Below are positions 57,815-64,000 of a stretch of DNA of 64,000 bases, one piece after another (positions within the stretch are counted from its first letter, which is position 1; the number at the start of each line of letters is the position of its first letter). Source of the DNA: Akkermansiaceae bacterium UBA2367. Its GTDB lineage: Bacteria; Verrucomicrobiota; Verrucomicrobiia; Verrucomicrobiales; DEV007. A model generated the notes under the pieces. The model did no database searches, was not told where the DNA came from, and saw only the letters and a list, made by a program, of their open reading frames with translations. The DNA lies in NCBI GenBank assembly GCA_002344525.1, contig DDTJ01000095.1:8002-72001 (forward strand), in the 5' to 3' direction. Position numbers and translations under genes: made by a program.

Positions 57815-60800
57815 CTACGCCGTCGGCGCATCCCCCGGCAATTTCGGCGGCGTCACCGTCTTCGGCTTCGGCGGACTCTGCTTGAAGTGCCCTCCCTGCG
57901 AGGAATTCCGCCATCCCAGCCGCAGCCAGCGCACCAACGCGGCGGCGAGCCAGAGCGCCCACAGCAGCATGGCGAGTCGATACCACCAGACCGAAATCGA
58001 CGCGTAGCCCGGCTGCGGCAGTTCGGCGGGGGTGCGGGCGGCGTACCATGCGAGGCGCGAGGCCGTCGAATCGTTCCCGACGACATACATCTCGGGATCG
58101 CCGAGCAGGCCGGAGGAGGAGATGCCGATGAAGATGCCGAGAGCGATGAGCGTGATGAGGATCAAGGCGACTTGGCAGAGGTTGTACGCCCAAGCGGGCA
58201 GCTTGCGGAATCCCTCCGTCCCGCGCCAGCGGATGAAGAAGAGCCACGCGACGACCAGCAAAGCCAGAGGCACCGGCACTTGGGTGAGGCCGAGCGAGAG
58301 GAGGAGCCACTCGTGCAGGCGCAGGGGCGAATCGGGCACCCGCGCGAGGACGACGGTGGCGACGAGGGCGAAGGCGAGCACGCCCCAGAAACGGAAGGCC
58401 GGACCCTGCCGGGGTCCCTCCGACCAAAGGAGCCAGCGGTCGCGCGAGGGATGGATCACGGTGGAGACGTTCGCCGCCTCGACCGGAAGGACGACGGCGT
58501 CGGCGCGGGTCCACGTCCGCCCTTCGCTCGGGAGACGCCATTCCACGGCGAGGGTCTGGGCGCCGGGCTTCAGCGGCACGACGACGGCGTCGCCCTCCTT
58601 GCGCACGGGGATGGAGCGCCCGTCGTGGTTCAGCGAGGTGACTTCGGCTCCGGCAGGGAGGCGGATGGGGAAATCCTCGCCGAGACTGGTGCGCAGGGAG
58701 AGGCTGAGAGTCGAGGCCATCTGGCGGCGACCGGGGTTCACACGATGCTCGGCCGAGTCGATGGTGACGGCGGCGCCCTCGACCGCCTTGGGCCGCGAGA
58801 TGGTGAGGGTCGCGCTCTCGCCGGGCCAAGGCTGCCAGAGCGGGACGAGCTGGCCCTCGAGATCCTCGAAGACGGGGGCAACGCCGGAAAAGCCCACGTT
58901 CCACACCGACGAAGCCATGAGACGCCATTGCTCGGTCCAAGTGTCGGACTCGCGCGTGGCGAGGGCGAGTTCGTTCGCGGAGGAGAGTTCGCCTTCCCAA
59001 GTGGCTTCGTTCGCGTCCGGGGCGAGGCGGATTTCGATGGCTCCGCCCGTGACGGTGCGGCCTTGGCTGACGACTTTCTCCCCGGCGAGGAGCGGCACGC
59101 GGATCGCGGCGGCGCGGCCTCCCGGAGAAAGGCGTCTCACCGTCGTGACGACGCGCCAGACGAGGCCGAACTCGATCTGCCGCTCGACGAGGAGGGCGTG
59201 CTTCGTGTCGGGGCGGTCGTAGGTCGCGGCGGCAGCCTCCTCGCGGCGGGCGCGGGCGAAGAGGAGCTGATCCTCGGCGGTGCCGTCGGGGCGCAGACCG
59301 CCGACGGTCCAGCCCTCGGCCACGACGGCGACGCGGCGCGGCTTCTGCGAAAAGCCCCATTCCCATTCGCCGAGGTCGCGAAGATGACCCCGCACGGTGA
59401 GGACGTGGATGCCGGATTCGGGGAGCAAGGTCCACAGTTGACCGTCACGGCGCAGCAGGGCGGCGGGTTTGCCGCCGCCAAGGTCGGCCCCCGCAGGAAC
59501 GAGGGCGGCGAAGGGCAGCGGCACCGGCACGGCGGTCCGCGCGGCGGCGTGGTAGTGGAGGGTCAGGGTGAAGGCCTCGCTCTCGATCTTCAAATCGGCC
59601 GAGGCGAGGTCGGCGGCGCCGGGGAAGGCGTCCGGGGTTTCGGTGAGGCGTTTCTTCAATTCGTCGAGCAAGTCCTGGCCCGGGAACTGAGCTTGGGCTG
59701 GTCCGGCCAAGGCGAAGAGCAGGAACCCTGACAAAGCCACAAGAGCCGCCGCCGGGGTCGGGGCGGGCGCAGGTTCGTCGGCCTTCTCCGGCGCGGGTTC
59801 GGCGGGAGGCACGGCCTTGCGTCGCTGCGCCAGGAGAAGGGCGGCGAGGAGGACGAGGCAAAGGACGCGGGCCACCCCGAGCGGACGGGAGAGGGCGGGC
59901 GGAATGAGGAGCGGCCGCACCGTCTGCGAACTGGAGACGGGACCGTCCCAGCCGAAGGTGACGGTGCGCCAACTCCAAGTCGGCACGCCCGGCCCGGTCT
60001 GGATGACGGCCTTGGGATCGGCCTTGAGGTTGTCGGCGTCTTTGTAGAGCTTTTTTTCCTGCTGGACGGAGGATTTTCGCGAAAGCACGGAATCGCTCGG
60101 AAGAGCCACTGCATCCTTTGCTCTCTCCATCGCGTCCGCCGCGACTGCGGCAGGAGCCATTGCCGCGCCTTCGAGGTAGTCGTTCCACCCTCCATAGCTC
60201 GACACCCGCTCCAACTGCGGGAAGATCGCCGCTTGGATCTGCCGCGCCGCGAAGGGCGCGAGGGAGAGCAGGAGGATCGCCGCCGCCGCCCACTTCCCGG
60301 CGTTCGCGACCTTCCGCCAGCGTCCCGCCGGGAGCACCGTGACGAGGGCCACGGGAATCAGCAGGATCAGCCACGCGAAACGCGGCGCGCCGGGCTCGTG
60401 GTAGGCGAGGCCGAAGGCGGCGAAGGCGAGCAGGCCCGCGAGGAAGCCGCGCAGGCGGAAGACGGCGAGAGTGAAGAGGAGCAGCAGGAAAAGATCGAGC
60501 AGCGACCAGGACGTGAGCCAGTCGCCCCGCGAGTGGTCGGCCCCACGCAAGGCGAGGATGCGGTAGCCGGGCGGCAGGTGCAGAGTCGCATTGAGCCGAT
60601 CCGCGTCGGCCTGCCATCCGGTGGCGGGAAGGCTGCGACCGAGCTCGATGCGTCCGGTGGCGACGGCCTCCAGTTGTGGGCTGCGCACCTCGAAGCCGGA
60701 GGCACCGCCGTCGGGATTGTGGGTGATGAGCTGCGGCTCGCCGTTCACCGAGACCGACCCCAGCAGATGTCCCTCCGCCGCGTCGAAACGACGGATTTCG

Positions 60801-61984
60801 CGGAGCGGGCCGGAGAGACGGTCCTGGAAGGTGAGGGCTTTTCCATCCTCGTCGAGCCAGAGGGAGCGCTGGATCGCGACGGGGGCCGCGCCGCGCTCGC
60901 CGGGGCCACGGACGCGCTCGACGAGTTGGAAAGCCGCGCCCGTCTCCCAGCGGTAGACGGGCAGGGAGCGCCAAGCCTCGGGCACCTCGGTCTGGGCCGC
61001 GTCGATCTGCGGCAGGCCGGTGATCTCGGCTTGGCGGAACTCGGGCCGGGCGCGGTAGGCGAGGGCTTGGTCCGCCACCGCCGGGGTCGCGCCCTCGGCG
61101 AAGGCGACCGACTCCGGCGGATCGGTGCGGAAGGCGCGGAGGACGACGGCCCAGCGCCCGGCGCGGAGCTGGCCTTTCATGAGGCCCGCCTCGTCGATGG
61201 CGACGGGCAGGGGCGATTCGACGGAGGCGAGCTGCCAGCCCGCGGGCAGGACCGTGCCGAGGGTTTCCTCGCGGCTCTTGCCCGCCACGATCAACTCGAT
61301 CCGCGTCTCGAACCAGAGGGGGATGCCGTCCTCGATCAGGGAATGGACCTTGGTCGAGAGGAAATCCTCGTCAACCGGCTCGGTCGAGGCTTGGCGCTGG
61401 AGCCACAGGGTGCCGTCCGCATCCCAGGAGGGTGCGGTCTGCGACTGGCCATTCACGCTCAGGGCGAGCAAGCCGATCTGTGGAGACAGGGCGATCTGCT
61501 GCGGCAGCTCGGGCCACGCGAAGGCCCCGGCGACAGTGTGTTTGCCGGGTTCGAGATGGATCGCGGGACGCCCCCCGCGCTCGACCACGGGGACCGGTTT
61601 CGCGTCGAGCGTCACCTCCGCGGGCCAGCGTCCCACTCCTCCGGGGAGGGCGAGCCAAGTCTTGGAGAAAGCCTCGACTTCAAGGGAGAAGGCCGCGCCC
61701 GTCGCGGTAGCGTCGAATTTCAAGCGCGAAGGCCAGAGCGGCAGTCGAACCTCCGCGTCATCGAAGGCCGGAGGCGCTTTGCGGTCGGGGATGCTATCGA
61801 GCACCCATCTGCTCCATGCCTTGAGGTCCTCGGGAACGTACATGGAAGGGCGGCCGGGCGCGGAGCTTTGCGCCGGAGCGGGCGCAGGCACGGGTGGAGG
61901 CGCGGGTGCCTCCTGCGCCGGGGAGCGTCCGAAACTCGAAATGAGGAACAAGGTGAGGAGGACAACCGGACGACAGGCTTTCAT
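57815..61984 (-). CDS. Very large membrane protein of unknown function
   Basis: A 1389-residue protein. The signal peptide (VVLLTLFLISSFGRS) precedes a Pro-rich linker and about 450 residues of beta-rich extracytoplasmic sequence. A membrane cluster follows at about 490-620 (LLDLFLLLLFTLAVFRLRGF, LILLIPVALVTVLPAGRW). There are further helices near 690-790, another beta-rich section at about 810-1160, and a C-terminal block of four helices (WGVLAFALVATVVLARV; LLSLGLTQVPVPLALLVV). No catalytic motif is visible. The extra length suggests a scaffold or exporter component. It is not recognised; similar giant hypothetical proteins occur in verrucomicrobia. The start at 61984 opens the signal peptide. 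Confidence 0.8.
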   Translation of the reverse strand: MKACRPVVLLTLFLISSFGRSPAQEAPAPPPVPAPAPAQSSAPGRPSMYVPEDLKAWSRWVLDSIPDRKAPPAFDDAEVRLPLWPSRLKFDATATGAAFSLEVEAFSKTWLALPGGVGRWPAEVTLDAKPVPVVERGGRPAIHLEPGKHTVAGAFAWPELPQQIALSPQIGLLALSVNGQSQTAPSWDADGTLWLQRQASTEPVDEDFLSTKVHSLIEDGIPLWFETRIELIVAGKSREETLGTVLPAGWQLASVESPLPVAIDEAGLMKGQLRAGRWAVVLRAFRTDPPESVAFAEGATPAVADQALAYRARPEFRQAEITGLPQIDAAQTEVPEAWRSLPVYRWETGAAFQLVERVRGPGERGAAPVAIQRSLWLDEDGKALTFQDRLSGPLREIRRFDAAEGHLLGSVSVNGEPQLITHNPDGGASGFEVRSPQLEAVATGRIELGRSLPATGWQADADRLNATLHLPPGYRILALRGADHSRGDWLTSWSLLDLFLLLLFTLAVFRLRGFLAGLLAFAAFGLAYHEPGAPRFAWLILLIPVALVTVLPAGRWRKVANAGKWAAAAILLLSLAPFAARQIQAAIFPQLERVSSYGGWNDYLEGAAMAPAAVAADAMERAKDAVALPSDSVLSRKSSVQQEKKLYKDADNLKADPKAVIQTGPGVPTWSWRTVTFGWDGPVSSSQTVRPLLIPPALSRPLGVARVLCLVLLAALLLAQRRKAVPPAEPAPEKADEPAPAPTPAAALVALSGFLLFALAGPAQAQFPGQDLLDELKKRLTETPDAFPGAADLASADLKIESEAFTLTLHYHAAARTAVPVPLPFAALVPAGADLGGGKPAALLRRDGQLWTLLPESGIHVLTVRGHLRDLGEWEWGFSQKPRRVAVVAEGWTVGGLRPDGTAEDQLLFARARREEAAAATYDRPDTKHALLVERQIEFGLVWRVVTTVRRLSPGGRAAAIRVPLLAGEKVVSQGRTVTGGAIEIRLAPDANEATWEGELSSANELALATRESDTWTEQWRLMASSVWNVGFSGVAPVFEDLEGQLVPLWQPWPGESATLTISRPKAVEGAAVTIDSAEHRVNPGRRQMASTLSLSLRTSLGEDFPIRLPAGAEVTSLNHDGRSIPVRKEGDAVVVPLKPGAQTLAVEWRLPSEGRTWTRADAVVLPVEAANVSTVIHPSRDRWLLWSEGPRQGPAFRFWGVLAFALVATVVLARVPDSPLRLHEWLLLSLGLTQVPVPLALLVVAWLFFIRWRGTEGFRKLPAWAYNLCQVALILITLIALGIFIGISSSGLLGDPEMYVVGNDSTASRLAWYAARTPAELPQPGYASISVWWYRLAMLLWALWLAAALVRWLRLGWRNSSQGGHFKQSPPKPKTVTPPKLPGDAPTA

Positions 61985-62090
61985 CCCGCGATCATGCGAC
62001 AATCCGGGAAGACTGGCAAGCCCGGCGTCGGAGCCTCCCCCGCTTTTTGCGTCTTGCCTCCCGGCGCGGACTTCCCTACGCTGACGCATC

Positions 62091-63407
62091 ATGACCCGCA
62101 CCCTTTTCCGCCTCGCCATCCTCGGCCTCCTCGCCTCCCCTCCCCTCGCCGCCTCGGAGCGCGACGAGATCTTTCGCGCCACCATCGACGAACTGTTTCC
62201 GAAGCTCGTCGAAACCCGCCGCACCCTCCACGCGAACCCCGAACTCTCCAACCAAGAGGAGCAGACCGCCGCCTTCGTCGCGGAACGGCTCCGGGAACTC
62301 GGGCTGGAGGTGAAAACCGGCGTCGCCAAACACGGCATCGTCGCCCTGCTGCGGGGGACGGCGGGGGAAAGCGAACGCTGCGTCGCGATCCGCGCCGACA
62401 TGGACGCCCTGCCCATCACCGAATTGAACTCGAAACCCTACCGCTCGCGCAATCCGGGAGTCATGCACGCCTGCGGCCACGACGTCCACACCACCGTCGC
62501 CCTCGGCGTGGCCGAAGTCCTGACAAAACACAAAAACCAAGTCCGGGGCACGGTGAAGTTCCTCTTCCAACCCGCCGAGGAGAGCATGCCGACCGACTAC
62601 AAGGAGGACTGGGGGGCAAAGCTCATGGTCGCCGAAGGCGCGTTGGAGAATCCCCGTCCCGAGGCCATCTTCGGCCTGCACTGCCGCCCCGCGATCTCCC
62701 CGGCCAGCGGATTGCTGGAGGAGACGCGCTTCCTCGAAGCGGGCCAGCTCGCCTACACCGTCGGACCCGACAGCGCCAACAGCGACACCTTCGAGGTTAT
62801 TATCCGGGGGAAGATGGCCCACGGCTCGGCCCCGCAGCGCGGCGTCGATGCCATCGTCGTGGCGGCGGAGGCGATCACCGCCTTGCAGACGATCCGCAGC
62901 CGCCGCACCGACACGCGTCAGCCCCTCGTCGTCAGCGTCGGCACGATCCGGGGCGGACAGCGGCACAACATCGTCGCCGAAGAGGTGCGCTTCACCGGCA
63001 CGGTGCGGACCTACGACGAGGCCTTCCGCGACTCCGTGATCGAGATGATGCGCCAGATCCTCGACGGCGTCACCGCCGCGCACGGGGCGAGCCACACCTT
63101 CGACTACCGCAAGGGATACCCCAGCATCATCAACAACGCCGGCCTCGTGGAGTCGACCCTGCCGACCTTCCGCCGACTCTTCGGAAAGGAGAACGTGATC
63201 GAGGCGGTGCCGGGGATGGGCGGCGAGGATTTCTCCTACTTCGCGAAGGTCGTTCCCGGCTTCTACTTCCGCCTCGGCGTGGCGAATGAGGCCAACGGCA
63301 TCACCGCCGAGATCCACACCCCAGCCTTCGACGTGGACGAGGAATGCCTCAAAACTGGCGTGGCGGCGATGGCCGGGGCGCTTTGCGATTTTCTGGGGCG
63401 GGAGTGA
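62091..63407 (+). CDS. Secreted M20-family amidohydrolase
   Basis: A 438-residue metallopeptidase-family amidohydrolase like hippurate or N-acyl-amino-acid hydrolases. A signal peptide (LFRLAILGLLASPPLAA) indicates export. Zinc-site landmarks are RADMDALPI, HACGHDVHTTVA, FLFQPAEES with the catalytic Glu pair, and FGLHCRPAI with its His. The dimerisation domain follows (EVIIRGKMAHGSAPQRGVDA), and then PGMGGEDFSYFAKVVPGFYF with the last ligand region. Substrate is unknown. It is divergent from the giant gene with a 107-bp spacer. Confidence 0.93.
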   Translation: MTRTLFRLAILGLLASPPLAASERDEIFRATIDELFPKLVETRRTLHANPELSNQEEQTAAFVAERLRELGLEVKTGVAKHGIVALLRGTAGESERCVAIRADMDALPITELNSKPYRSRNPGVMHACGHDVHTTVALGVAEVLTKHKNQVRGTVKFLFQPAEESMPTDYKEDWGAKLMVAEGALENPRPEAIFGLHCRPAISPASGLLEETRFLEAGQLAYTVGPDSANSDTFEVIIRGKMAHGSAPQRGVDAIVVAAEAITALQTIRSRRTDTRQPLVVSVGTIRGGQRHNIVAEEVRFTGTVRTYDEAFRDSVIEMMRQILDGVTAAHGASHTFDYRKGYPSIINNAGLVESTLPTFRRLFGKENVIEAVPGMGGEDFSYFAKVVPGFYFRLGVANEANGITAEIHTPAFDVDEECLKTGVAAMAGALCDFLGRE

Positions 63408-63845
63408 GGGAGGACCGCTGATTTGTGGGGCGACGCGGTCCGGCCAATCGAGAATGAGCAAGCTTCATAGCTTGCATGAGAACGATGAGCAGGCCCTGAT
63501 CGATTCGATCCGCCGTCTGGCCCGAATGACACAGGATTAAGCGATGTTTCCGATAAGACAGACGGTTCGCAGGGACGGAGGAACGAAGCCGGATCCTCCG
63601 CGCCAAAGGCGCGGGCCATCGCAGACTTGGGCCGGCGGCCCAAGTCTGCGGGGTTCAACCTGACGAAGGGCTGAAGGCCCGACCTGTCTTGCTCGGCATC
63701 CACGCGGATGGGTCGGGCCTTCAGCCCTCGTCCGTTTTTCGGATCCGGTTTCCCAGGCCGCTGGCCTGGGCTGCGATGGACCGCGCCTTCGGCGCTGGGT
63801 TTTGGGGCGGCTCTCAGTCAGGATGCCGATAGCAACCCTTAGAAC
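63408..63845. repeat. Cluster of long perfect palindromes beside an IS
   Basis: Three perfect inverted repeats: a 13-bp stem GCAGACTTGGGCC at 63621-63649; a 17-bp stem GGGCTGAAGGCCCGACC at 63668-63727 with a 26-nt loop; and CCCAGGCC GCT GGCCTGGG at 63752-63770. A 28-codon ORF at 63454-63540 (MSKLHSLHENDEQALIDSIR, ending RMTQD) is open but too short to assign. The rest, about 440 bp, holds nothing recognisable as a gene. Confidence 0.8.
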
Positions 63846-64000
63846 TTATCCGTAAATAGTGATAGTTTGCCTCCAGCAGATCAATGCGGCGGCCAACGAC
63901 AGCAGGCCGGTATAGGACGCCTCGGTCTTCTCGAAGCTCACCAGCAGCTTGCGCCAGCGGTTGAGCCACGAATGGGTGCGCTCCACCACCCAGCGGCGGG
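63846..64000 (-). mobile_element. IS5-family transposase, C-terminal part (5' end beyond window)
   Basis: From the window edge the minus strand reads RRWVVERTHSWLNRWRKLLV, then SFEKTEASYTGLLSLAAALI and CWRQTITIYG to a TAA at 63846-63848. The R-R-W-V-V-E-R-T-H-S-W motif carries the catalytic Glu of DDE transposases of the IS5/IS427 type. The DDE Asp residues would lie beyond the window. The adjacent palindrome cluster (63621-63770) may be the end of the element or an independent repeat. Confidence 0.93.

Noticed and set aside
63454..63540. 28-codon ORF ending RMTQD as a small protein gene
   Set aside because: No ribosome binding site, no recognisable family, and it lies among repeats, so it is mentioned only inside the repeat entry.

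Overview
This is a GC-rich, gene-dense window from a bacterium of the Planctomycetota-Verrucomicrobiota-Chlamydiota group, most likely a member of the Verrucomicrobiota. The lineage markers are a DUF1549/DUF1553 protein followed by a DUF1501 protein, a FecR-like protein fused to a LamG-type domain beside an ECF sigma factor, a large membrane-bound dehydrogenase fused to cytochrome c, an McsA-McsB-ClpC block in what otherwise looks like a Gram-negative genome (TolC, RND pump), and many short palindromic intergenic repeats. The genus cannot be fixed from the sequence alone.

Layout. 0-9.2 kb: the tail of a truncated gene, a NarL-type two-component pair with an unusual sensor, two secreted proteins of unknown function, a Coa1-domain membrane protein, fabD, a SanA/YdcF-like protein, an ABC exporter and an RRM RNA-binding protein. 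9.3-17.3 kb: a phosphodiester glycosidase-like gene, then an ECF sigma factor, a FecR-LamG membrane protein and a DUF1549/DUF1553 - DUF1501 pair ending in a good terminator. The sigma gene and the DUF1549 gene share a promoter-like sequence, which suggests one regulon. 17.3-24.3 kb: hisS, purU, a tRNA-Leu with the uncommon anticodon AAG, repeats, a secreted SGNH hydrolase, a YegP-like protein, an AEC transporter and an NHL-repeat protein.

24.5-31.9 kb: a PVC-type dehydrogenase/cytochrome c, then a nitric oxide detoxification locus: an NsrR-like Rrf2 regulator and quinol NO reductase on one strand, a group III truncated haemoglobin and NnrS on the other. 31.9-37.9 kb: poorly characterised secreted or membrane proteins (one probably frameshifted), cysE, an SprT-like protease and a GNAT acetyltransferase. 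38-46.6 kb, minus strand: clpC, mcsB, mcsA, an IlvE-type aminotransferase and an AddA-like helicase/nuclease. A small RHH/PIN toxin-antitoxin pair follows.

47.4-57.3 kb, minus strand: a heavy-metal efflux island of TolC, adaptor and RND pump, a P-type ATPase, and two paralogous His-rich periplasmic proteins. One His-rich gene follows each pump, and each is preceded by the same hairpin with compensatory base changes, so this looks like a tandem duplication that paired one metal-binding protein with two different pumps. 57.3-64 kb: a VOC protein with palindromic upstream DNA, a 1389-residue membrane protein of unknown function, a secreted M20 amidohydrolase, a cluster of long-stem palindromes and the 3' end of an IS5-type transposase running off the window.

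Starts were chosen by signal peptide, family alignment and spacing. Where the first ATG is not obvious, the alternatives are stated in the entry.
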